Source: Nocardioides sp. dk884
GTDB taxonomy: Bacteria > Actinomycetota > Actinomycetes > Propionibacteriales > Nocardioidaceae
DNA: 64,000 nt
Assembly: GCF_009557055.1 (NCBI RefSeq)
Contig: NZ_CP045649.1
Span: 4,005,501 to 4,069,500 of the forward strand
Direction of reading: 5' to 3'
Part shown: positions 43,573-50,158 of the stretch, one piece after another
Layout of the letters: each line of letters begins with the position of its first letter
Position numbering within the stretch: the stretch's first letter is position 1
The notes under the pieces: generated by a model
What the model was told of the DNA's origin: nothing
Seen by the model: only the letters and a program-made list of their open reading frames with translations
The model's database searches: none
Position numbers and translations under genes: made by a program

Positions 43573-44048
43573 CACTCCACCTCCATGCGTTCCTCGGCCG
43601 CCTCGCGCAGCCGGGCCAGGCCTCGGGACAGGTGGCTTCGCGCGGTGCCCTCGGAGCAACGGAGCCGCGCGGCGATCTCGGCGTGCTCGAGGTCCTCGAG
43701 CACGCGCAGCACGACCGCGGCGCGCTGGTGGGGGCTCAGCCCGGCCAGCGCCGTGAGCAGCCACGGGTCGAGCTCCTCGACGATGACCACCGGAGCCGCT
43801 CGCTCGGGCAGCAGGCCAGGGAGCAGCTCGCGGCACAGCCGACGGGCGCGGTCCACCCGCAGCCGCACCAGCGTGGTGCGGGCGTAGCCGCCGGGGTTCT
43901 GGTCGGCCAGGCGGCGCCACCGGACCCCGACACGCACGAGCGCCTCCTGCACCAGGTCCCAGGCGTCGTGCGGGTTGCCGGTCAGCGCGTGGGCGAGCCC
44001 GAGCAGCCGCGGCGTCTCCGCCTCGACGAACTCCTCGAACCCGTCCAT
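43572..44048 (-). CDS. ECF RNA polymerase sigma factor, SigE-like actinobacterial group
   Basis: 158 residues from the ATG at 44046-44048, with GGAGGG about 7 bases upstream; the longer frame to 44174 is rejected. Region 2 is FEEFVEAETPRLLGLAHALTG followed by HDAWDLVQEALVRVGVRW; region 4 is LAGLSPHQRAAVVLRVLEDL, then HAEIAARLRCSEGTARSHLSRGLARLRE, the helix-turn-helix that reads the -35 element. It belongs to the short SigE-like ECF group common in actinobacteria. The partner membrane protein is coupled downstream. No autoregulated promoter could be assigned. Confidence 0.93.
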   Translation of the reverse strand: MDGFEEFVEAETPRLLGLAHALTGNPHDAWDLVQEALVRVGVRWRRLADQNPGGYARTTLVRLRVDRARRLCRELLPGLLPERAAPVVIVEELDPWLLTALAGLSPHQRAAVVLRVLEDLEHAEIAARLRCSEGTARSHLSRGLARLREAAEERMEVE

Positions 44049-44172
44049 CCGCCCACCCTCCCCGTGTGTCCGGCCCGCGTGTCCGGCCGCCGCTGTGGCC
44101 CATCCGACACCCTCCCAACGCCCGGCGGGGCCGCAACGTTGAGACCGTGGAGCCGGTCGGCAAGATGGGGTC

Positions 44173-44991
44173 ATGTCCTTCCGCCGCTACGTCGCCCTGG
44201 GCGACTCCTTCACCGAAGGTGTCGGTGACCCCGACCCGACCCGCCCCAACGGCCTGCGCGGCTGGGCCGACCGGACCGCCGAGGTGCTCGCGGCGCGGGC
44301 GGAGGCCGAGGGCCACGACTTCGGCTACGCCAACCTGGCGATCCGCGGCCGCAAGCTGCTGGGGATCATCGAGGAGCAGGTGGAACCGGCGATCGCGCTC
44401 GAGCCGGACCTGATCACGATCTACGCCGGCGCCAACGACATCGTGCGCCCCAAGGTGGACCTCGACGCCCTCGCCACGGCGTACGACGAGGCGGTGGGCC
44501 GGCTCGCGGCGACCGGCGCGCGGCTGGTGCTGTTCACGGCGTTCGACCCGGGCGCGAACGGCATCTACGCCCCGATCCGCGGCCGGTTCGCGCTCTACAA
44601 CGAGCACGTGCGGATGATCGCGGAGACCCACGGCGCGGTCGTGGCGGACTCCTGGCGGGTCTCCCAGCTGCTGCCCGAGGGCGTGCTCGCCCACGACCCG
44701 CGGCTGTGGGACGTGGACCGGATGCACCTCGGCCCGGCCGGGCACCAGATCGTGGCGGCGATGCTGCTCGACGCCCTCGGCGTGGAGCACGACCTCGCCC
44801 CGCTCCCGCTGCCGGACCTCGACGAGGTCTCCCGCGGTGAGCGGCTGCGCGCCGACGCCCGCTGGGCGAAGGAGTTCCTCGCGCCGTGGATCCACCGCCG
44901 GCTCACCGGCCGCTCCTCCGGCGACACCATCGAGCCCAAGCACCCGGACTTCGTGCGGGTCGGTGCCACAGGTCTCGGCGACGCCGTATAA
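44173..44991 (+). CDS. SGNH/GDSL-family hydrolase
   Basis: 272 residues, no signal peptide, so cytoplasmic. SGNH block I is VALGDSFTEGVGD with the catalytic Ser; block II Gly is in NLAIRGRKL; block III is TIYAGANDIV with the Asn; block V is WDVDRMHLGPAGH with the Asp and His. Such enzymes are esterases or acyl-hydrolases of broad range. The ATG at 44173 is divergent from the sigma gene. The last codons contain a TATAAG box likely used as the promoter of the downstream tRNA gene. Confidence 0.9.
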   Translation: MSFRRYVALGDSFTEGVGDPDPTRPNGLRGWADRTAEVLAARAEAEGHDFGYANLAIRGRKLLGIIEEQVEPAIALEPDLITIYAGANDIVRPKVDLDALATAYDEAVGRLAATGARLVLFTAFDPGANGIYAPIRGRFALYNEHVRMIAETHGAVVADSWRVSQLLPEGVLAHDPRLWDVDRMHLGPAGHQIVAAMLLDALGVEHDLAPLPLPDLDEVSRGERLRADARWAKEFLAPWIHRRLTGRSSGDTIEPKHPDFVRVGATGLGDAV

Positions 44992-45020
44992 GGTGTCGAC
45001 GACCCGGTGCTCCGGGTCGT
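44963..45020 (+). promoter_or_regulatory. candidate tRNA promoter and leader hairpin
   Basis: GTGCCA (44963-44968) and TATAAG (44987-44992) are spaced 18 bases apart, within the end of the hydrolase gene. The expected transcript starts near 44999, exactly where a perfect 9-bp hairpin begins: ACGACCCGG (44999-45007), loop TGCT, CCGGGTCGT (45012-45020). The hairpin abuts the tRNA 5' end at 45021, so the precursor leader would be almost entirely a stem-loop. Confidence 0.5.
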
Positions 45021-45096
45021 GCGGATGTAGCTCAGTTGGTAGAGCGCGACCTTCCCAAGGTCGATGTCGCGAGTTCGAGTCTCGTCATCCGCTCCA
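45021..45096 (+). tRNA. tRNA-Gly (anticodon CCC)
   Basis: A 73-base cloverleaf plus encoded CCA. Acceptor arms GCGGATG and CATCCGC pair fully; the D loop is AGCTCAGTTGGTAGAGC; the anticodon arm CGACC-TTCCCAA-GGTCG gives anticodon CCC; the T arm contains GAGTTCGAGTCTC. It reads the glycine codon GGG. No integrase or attachment-site duplication is seen beside it. Confidence 0.97.
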
Positions 45097-45165
45097 GTTC
45101 TCCCCCACAGGGCCCGACCGGGCCCCGCGCCCGCCCTCCCGGCCCGCTTTCGTAGGGTGATCGGC

Positions 45166-45798
45166 GTGAGCGAGTTCGCTGGTTTCCCCGTCGCCGCCCT
45201 GGACTTCTACGACGACCTGGAGCTCGACAACACCCGGTCGTTCTGGGAGGCCCACAAGCAGGTCTACCTCGACGCCGTGCGGGCGCCGATGGAGGCGCTG
45301 TGCGCCGCCCTGGAGCCGGAGTTCGGCGCGGCGAAGATCTTCCGGCCCTACCGCGACGTGCGCTTCCGCAAGGACAAGACGCCGTACAAGACCCACCAGG
45401 GCGCGTTCGTGGCGGTCGGCGCCTCGACCGGGTGGTACGTCCAGATCTCCCCGCGCGGCGTCAGCACCGAGGGCGGCTTCTACCGCGCCACCCCCGAGCA
45501 CCTGGCCCGGATCCGCAGCGCGATCGACGAGACGCGCACCGGTACCGAGCTGGAGCAGATCGTCGCCGCACTGCGCAGCGAGGGCTGGGAGGTCGGCGGC
45601 GACCGGCTGAAGACGACGCCGCGCGGCTACGACGCCGACCACCCGCGCATCGACCTGCTGCGGCACCGCTCGCTGAGCGCCGTCCACGACATCGGGTTCG
45701 GGCCGGTCGTGCACACCGGCGAGCTCCTCGACGTCGTCCGCGCGGACTGGGCGCGACTGCGCCCGCTGGTCGAGTGGGTGGCGCGCTACACCGACTGA
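45166..45798 (+). CDS. DUF2461-family protein
   Basis: 210 residues from the GTG at 45166, preceded by AGGGTG; the open frame running back through the tRNA is rejected. DUF2461 landmarks are LDFYDDLELDNTRSFWEAHK, IFRPYRDVRFRKDKTPYKTHQGAF, GWYVQISPRGVSTEGGFY and a C-terminal helix with ADWARLRPLVEWV. The family is widespread and cytoplasmic with no established reaction. It follows the tRNA gene by about 70 bases and is probably transcribed separately. Confidence 0.9.
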   Translation: MSEFAGFPVAALDFYDDLELDNTRSFWEAHKQVYLDAVRAPMEALCAALEPEFGAAKIFRPYRDVRFRKDKTPYKTHQGAFVAVGASTGWYVQISPRGVSTEGGFYRATPEHLARIRSAIDETRTGTELEQIVAALRSEGWEVGGDRLKTTPRGYDADHPRIDLLRHRSLSAVHDIGFGPVVHTGELLDVVRADWARLRPLVEWVARYTD

Positions 45799-45820
45799 GG
45801 CCGCACCGAGCCGGCCGGGC

Positions 45821-46285
45821 TCAGGGGCGGGTGAAGCTCGCCATCGTCCGCTCGGGCTCCCAGAAGGCGCGCATCGAGGTGACCCGGCCGTCGCCGTCGA
45901 TGACGTAGACGGTGATCAGGTCGGTCGTGGTGTGACTGCCGTCGGCGAACGACGTGCGGATCGACGCGAGGTTGGCGCAGGTGTTGCTGCCGGGGTTGGC
46001 GAACGACTCGGTGACGGTGAACTCGAAGCGGTCGATCGGCGCGATCGCGGTCTCCCAGAACTTCCGCAGTCCGGCGTGCCCGTGGTGCCCGCGGCCCTCG
46101 GGGTCGAACATCGAGGGGCCGACCGGGTCCTCGAGCACGGCGTCCTCGGCGTACACCGTCAGCCATTCCTCGAGGTCGCCCTTCGCGACCGCGGAGAACG
46201 AGCGCTGCGAGGCCAGCCGCGCTGGGTGCGGGTCGGTCGCGGCCAGCCAGGTGAGCGCGTCGCTGGTGATGCCCTCGGTCGTCAT
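45821..46285 (-). CDS. NTF2-fold protein resembling ketosteroid Delta-isomerase
   Basis: 154 residues from the ATG at 46283-46285. The sequence follows the Delta5-3-ketosteroid isomerase pattern: VYAEDAVLEDPVGP (Asp53 aligns with the catalytic base in VEDPFG of the Pseudomonas enzyme), a GRGHHGHAGLRKFW loop, and ITVYVIDGDGRVTSMRAFW near the C-terminus, matching the FDEHGRIQTMQAYW end. It may be a true isomerase or a SnoaL-like relative. An almost perfect KstR-type box (46303-46316) lies 18 bases upstream, which would tie it to sterol catabolism. The neighbours (DUF2461, Rrf2) do not add information. Confidence 0.75.
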   Translation of the reverse strand: MTTEGITSDALTWLAATDPHPARLASQRSFSAVAKGDLEEWLTVYAEDAVLEDPVGPSMFDPEGRGHHGHAGLRKFWETAIAPIDRFEFTVTESFANPGSNTCANLASIRTSFADGSHTTTDLITVYVIDGDGRVTSMRAFWEPERTMASFTRP

Positions 46286-46302
46286 GTCCGGGAGCCTAGA
46301 AC

Positions 46303-46316
46303 TGAAACACGTTCTC
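46303..46316 (-). promoter_or_regulatory. KstR-like operator
   Basis: TGAAACACGTTCTC matches the KstR consensus TNNAACNNGTTNNA at every fixed position but the last (C for A). It lies just upstream of the ketosteroid-isomerase-like start codon. An overlapping AGAAC-N8-GTTCT symmetry (46298-46315) is also present. No kstR gene is in the window. Confidence 0.5.
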
Positions 46317-46356
46317 GTGAAGGGGTTCTCGCCGAGTCGGCGCCCAGGGTGGCGCG

Positions 46357-46815
46357 TCAGTGCGGCTGCCAGGCGTCCTCGTCGGCAGTGCGGGAGGTGA
46401 CCGCCTCGGGGAGCCGGCCGTCGGCGAGCTGCTGGATCGAGACCTGCTCGAAGACGTCGCGCAGGGAGTGGCGCGCGGCGATCCAGACGTGCTGGAGCAC
46501 GTCGGCGGCCTCGTTGTAGGTGACCGCCTCGGGACGCAGGCCGTAGACCGAGACCAGCGGGCCGTCGACGGCGCGGATCACGTCGGCGACGGAGACGTCG
46601 GCGGCGGGGCGGGCCATCCGCCAACCGCCGGACTGACCGCGCTGGGAGATCACCACGCCGGCGCGGCGCAGGTCGGCGAGGATCGCCTGGAGGAACCCGT
46701 GCGGGATCTCCTGGAGGCGCCCGAGCTCCTCGGCACTGATGGCGCGACCGTCAGGACGCGCCGCCATCTCGATCAGCGCACGCAGGGCGTAGTCGGACTT
46801 GGCGGAAACACGCAT
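46357..46815 (-). CDS. Rrf2-family transcriptional regulator
   Basis: 152 residues. The winged helix-turn-helix is MRVSAKSDYALRALIEMAA, then AISAEELGRLQEIPHGFLQAILADLRRAGVVISQRGQSGGWRMAR. The region between helices where IscR and NsrR carry three Fe-S cysteines has none; the protein contains no cysteine at all, so it resembles cysteine-metabolism regulators of the CymR type rather than Fe-S sensors. It is 80 bases downstream of the TauE/SafE exporter on the same strand, in keeping with control of a sulfur-compound exporter, possibly in complex with a cysteine-synthase-like partner. Confidence 0.92.
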   Translation of the reverse strand: MRVSAKSDYALRALIEMAARPDGRAISAEELGRLQEIPHGFLQAILADLRRAGVVISQRGQSGGWRMARPAADVSVADVIRAVDGPLVSVYGLRPEAVTYNEAADVLQHVWIAARHSLRDVFEQVSIQQLADGRLPEAVTSRTADEDAWQPH

Positions 46816-46895
46816 GGGTCCAGTGTGTCAGAAATGTCGATGGACCCAGTCGACGATCCCCCGGCTGGCCTCGATGGATGCCGGGGGCTCGTCGC

Positions 46896-47837
46896 TCAGA
46901 CCGTCGGCAGGACGGAGTCGGCGGGGTCGACAGCGTCACCATCGTGCCCGGAGAGGCGGGCCAGCTCGGCCTCGGCGGCGCGGGCCGCGCGCTCCTGGCG
47001 CACCGCCCAGACGATGCCGGAGATCCACGCGACGACCAGGACGATCAGGATCGCGCCGACGGCGGCACCGGAGACACCGAGGGTCTCGATGATGGTCTTG
47101 GCGTTGGTGACGATGATCAGGCCACCGGCGGCGACGCCGAGGACCCGGGCGGCGAGCTTCTTGACCAGCCAGGCCGCGATGGGGGCGGCGACGACACCGC
47201 CGGCGAGCAGCGCACCCGCGATGCCCCACTCGATCTCGGCGTGCCCCAGGGCCAGCAGGAAGCCCGCCGAGCCGCCGATCGCCACGAGGAACTCGGAGGT
47301 GTCGATCGAGCCGATCACCTTGCGCGGCTCCAGACGACCCGAGGAGAGCAGCGTGGTGGTGCCGACCGGGCCCCAGCCGCCGCCACCGATGGCGTCGAGC
47401 GCGCCGCCGACCAGGCCCATCGGGGCGAGCATCGCGGCCGGCGGACGACCCTTGAACGTCGGGCGCTTGCCGCCGAGCACCAGGAAGCGCCAGATCACGT
47501 AGACACCCAGCGCCAGCAGGATGCCCGCGACCCACGGCTTGGCCGCGTCGCCGTCCAGGCTGACCAGGAACGTCGCACCCGCGAACGCCCCGACCAGGCC
47601 GGGGACGGCCAGGATCGAGACGGTGCGCCAGTCGACGTTGCCGAGCTTGTGGTGGGAGATGCCGGAGACCAGCGAGGTCCCGATCTCGGAGAAGTGGACA
47701 GCCGCCGAGGCGGCCGCCGGAGCGACGCCCGCGGCGAGGAGCAGCGTGGACGACGTGACGCCGTACGCCATGCCGAGCGAGCCGTCGATGAGCTGGGCCA
47801 GGAATCCGACGAATCCGAGCACGATGAGCTGACGCAT
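46896..47837 (-). CDS. sulfite exporter TauE/SafE-family membrane protein
   Basis: 313 residues from the ATG at 47835-47837 with AAGGG upstream; an open frame continuing to 47990 is not used. About 8 membrane helices. The two half-repeats start with LIVLGFVGFLAQLIDGSLGMAYGVTSSTLLLAAG and MGLVGGALDAIGGGGWGPVGTTTLLSSG, both with the family glycine-rich loop. Family members export sulfite, sulfoacetate or related anions. The downstream Rrf2 gene suggests regulation by sulfur status. The 268-base gap to the divergent fadE gene holds both promoters. Confidence 0.91.
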   Translation of the reverse strand: MRQLIVLGFVGFLAQLIDGSLGMAYGVTSSTLLLAAGVAPAAASAAVHFSEIGTSLVSGISHHKLGNVDWRTVSILAVPGLVGAFAGATFLVSLDGDAAKPWVAGILLALGVYVIWRFLVLGGKRPTFKGRPPAAMLAPMGLVGGALDAIGGGGWGPVGTTTLLSSGRLEPRKVIGSIDTSEFLVAIGGSAGFLLALGHAEIEWGIAGALLAGGVVAAPIAAWLVKKLAARVLGVAAGGLIIVTNAKTIIETLGVSGAAVGAILIVLVVAWISGIVWAVRQERAARAAEAELARLSGHDGDAVDPADSVLPTV

Positions 47838-47898
47838 GAAGGTTGCACCCTTGGGTCGATCGGTGACTGCACCCGCCACCGAGCGGACAAATAAACGA

Positions 47899-47923
47899 TC
47901 AGACCTCTGAGGACTAAATCTGA
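47899..47923 (-). promoter_or_regulatory. possible operator upstream of the TauE/SafE gene
   Basis: A dyad TCAGA (47899-47903) / TCTGA (47919-47923) encloses CCTCTGAGG and an AT-rich ACTAAAT stretch, about 60 bases upstream of the exporter start. Rrf2 proteins bind AT-rich dyads of about this length. The arms are short, so the call is weak. Confidence 0.3.
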
Positions 47924-48003
47924 CCGACTCTATGCACTTTAGCGCAACACCGAACAGACGCCACTTTGAGTGTCGCGTGTCGCGAACCACGGCCGATGCC
48001 GTC

Positions 48004-48053
48004 TTGCCTGGACGACGGATGCCCGCATAAGATGTTTGTTACTGGCCGGTAAC
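48004..48053 (+). promoter_or_regulatory. fadE promoter with a GTTAC-N6-GTAAC operator
   Basis: TTGCCT (48004-48009) and TAAGAT (48028-48033) are 18 bases apart and form a plausible sigma-70-type promoter. Directly after the -10, GTTACTGGCCGGTAAC (48038-48053) is a dyad with perfect 5-base GTTAC/GTAAC arms, placed over the start point, so a bound repressor would block transcription. A close relative of the site is upstream of the EtfD-like gene (30147-30162). Confidence 0.65.
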
Positions 48054-48105
48054 GAACGTCCTGCGCGCCGCCTGGCCCCTTCCCGAGACACGAAAAGGTG
48101 GGTCC

Positions 48106-49992
48106 GTGAGCCACTACAAGAGCAACCTTCGCGACATCGAGTTCAACCTCTTCGAGGTCCTGGGCCGCGACAAGATCCTGGGCAGCGGGCCGTTCGCCGA
48201 GGTCGACGCCGACACCGCCCGCGAGATCCTGGCGGAGGTCGAGCGGATCTCGCGCGAGGACCTCGCCGCGTCCTACGAGGACAGCGACCGCAACCCGCCG
48301 GTCTTCGACCCGGCCACCCACACCGCGCCGATCCCGGAGTCGTTCCAGAAGAGCTACCGCGCCTGGATGGACGCGGAGTACTGGCGCCTGCAGATCAGCG
48401 AGGAGCTCGGCGGCACCCCCGCCCCCTCCAGCCTGAACTGGGCGATGGCGGAGATGATCCTCGGCGCCAACGCCCCGATCTGGATGTACGCCGCGGGCGC
48501 GCCGTTCGCCGGCGTCGTGCACCGCAACGGCAACGAGCGCGACAAGCGCATCGCCGAGATCATGGTCGAGCGTCAGTGGGGCGCCACCATGGTGCTCACC
48601 GAGCCCGACGCGGGCTCCGACGTCGGCGCCGGCCGCTCCAAGGCCACGCTCAACGACGACGGCTCGTGGAACATCACCGGCGTGAAGCGGTTCATCACCT
48701 CCGCCGAGCACGACATGAGCGAGAACATCATGCACATGGTGCTCGCCCGCCCCGAGGGCATCGAGGGCGTCGGCGGCCCGGGCACCAAGGGCCTCTCGCT
48801 GTTCCTGGTCCCGAAGTACCACTTCGACCACCAGACCGGCGAGCTCACCGGCGAGCGCAACGGCGTCTACGTCACCAACGTCGAGCACAAGATGGGCATC
48901 AAGGTCTCCAACACCTGCGAGTTGACCTTCGGCGACCCGCAGGTCGGCGGCGGCGAGCCGGCCCGCGGCTGGCTGCTCGGCGAGGTCCACCACGGCATCG
49001 CGCAGATGTTCCAGGTCATCGAGAACGCCCGGATGATGGTCGGCACCAAGGCCATCGCGACGCTCTCCACCGGCTACCTCAACGCGCTCGAGTACGCCAA
49101 GACCCGTGTCCAGGGCGCTGACCTGACCCGCTCGGGCGACAAGACCGCCCCGCGCGTCACGATCACCCAGCACCCCGACGTGCGCCGCTCGCTGATGGTG
49201 CAGAAGTCCTTCGCCGAGGCCATGCGCGCGCTGGTGCTCTACACCGCCACCTGGCAGGACGACGTGATGATCGCCGAGCACGCCGGCGAGACCGACACCG
49301 ACGCCTACCGCCTCGCCAACGCCGTCAACGACCTGCTGCTGCCGATCGTCAAGGGCTACGGCTCGGAGCGCTCGTGGGTGCTGCTCGGCACCGAGTCGCT
49401 GCAGACCTTCGGCGGCTCGGGCTTCCTGCAGGAGTACCCCCTCGAGCAGTACGTCCGTGACGCCAAGATCGACACCCTCTACGAGGGCACGACGGCGATC
49501 CAGGGCCAGGACTTCTTCTTCCGCAAGATCGTGAAGGACCAGGGCCGCGCCCTGGGCCACCTCGCGGCGCAGATCAAGGAGCTCGTCGAGGACGAGAACG
49601 GCAACGCCCGCCTCAAGAACGAGCGCGCGCTGCTCGGCACCGCCCTCGAGGACGCCAACGCCCTGGTCGGGCACATGATCAACGACCTGATGTCGGCCGA
49701 GTCCGACGTGCGCAACCTCTACAAGGTCGGGCTCAACACCAGCCGCCTGCTGATGGTGCTCGGCGACGTGGTCTGCGGCTGGCTGCTGCTGCGCCAGGCC
49801 GAGGTCGCCCTCGCCAAGCTCGACGGCGCCGACGCCGGTTCGCTGTCGGCCAAGGACAAGGCCTTCTACGAGGGCAAGGTCGCCGCGGCGCAGTTCTTCG
49901 CGCAGTACAACCTGCCGAAGATCAGCGCCGAGCGCGCCATCGCCGAGGCCACCGACCTCTCGGTCATGGACCTGCCCGAGGACGCCTTCTGA
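48106..49992 (+). CDS. acyl-CoA dehydrogenase, FadE5-like long form
   Basis: 628 residues, the long acyl-CoA dehydrogenase type with an extra C-terminal domain (FadE5 of mycobacteria is about 611). GTG start at 48106 with AAGGTG upstream. The FAD/substrate domain shows WGATMVLTEPDAGSDVGAG, VTNVEHKMGIKVSNTCEL and ARMMVGTKAIATLSTGYLNALEYAKTR; the catalytic Glu is in TLYEGTTAIQGQD. The C-terminal 130 residues (VEDENGNARLKNERALLG and beyond) belong to the long-form extension. Likely a broad-range beta-oxidation enzyme passing electrons to ETF. A repressor-like site overlaps its promoter. Confidence 0.93.
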   Translation: MSHYKSNLRDIEFNLFEVLGRDKILGSGPFAEVDADTAREILAEVERISREDLAASYEDSDRNPPVFDPATHTAPIPESFQKSYRAWMDAEYWRLQISEELGGTPAPSSLNWAMAEMILGANAPIWMYAAGAPFAGVVHRNGNERDKRIAEIMVERQWGATMVLTEPDAGSDVGAGRSKATLNDDGSWNITGVKRFITSAEHDMSENIMHMVLARPEGIEGVGGPGTKGLSLFLVPKYHFDHQTGELTGERNGVYVTNVEHKMGIKVSNTCELTFGDPQVGGGEPARGWLLGEVHHGIAQMFQVIENARMMVGTKAIATLSTGYLNALEYAKTRVQGADLTRSGDKTAPRVTITQHPDVRRSLMVQKSFAEAMRALVLYTATWQDDVMIAEHAGETDTDAYRLANAVNDLLLPIVKGYGSERSWVLLGTESLQTFGGSGFLQEYPLEQYVRDAKIDTLYEGTTAIQGQDFFFRKIVKDQGRALGHLAAQIKELVEDENGNARLKNERALLGTALEDANALVGHMINDLMSAESDVRNLYKVGLNTSRLLMVLGDVVCGWLLLRQAEVALAKLDGADAGSLSAKDKAFYEGKVAAAQFFAQYNLPKISAERAIAEATDLSVMDLPEDAF

Positions 49993-50011
49993 GGCTCCGG
50001 CCGCGCACACC

Positions 50012-50050
50012 CGGACGACCCCCGTCTCCTCGCGAGGCGGGGGTCGTCCG
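50012..50050 (+). terminator. hairpin terminator after fadE
   Basis: Arms CGGACGACCCCCG (50012-50024) and CGGGGGTCGTCCG (50038-50050) are perfect complements. The 13-base loop contains CCTCGCGAGG, which can fold as a second small stem. It starts 20 bases after the fadE stop. Confidence 0.8.
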
Positions 50051-50158
50051 CGTCCAGCGGCGCCCCGCGCCGCGTGGGCGCTGGCTACCGCCCCGTAGAA
50101 TCGACTTGACTCTCACCACCTGTCGTCCCCGATGCCTGAGGCTCCGAAAGGCTGGTCC

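Noticed and set aside
45021..45096. tRNA-Gly as an integration site for a mobile element
   Set aside because: No integrase, repeated 3' tRNA end or change in composition was seen on either side.
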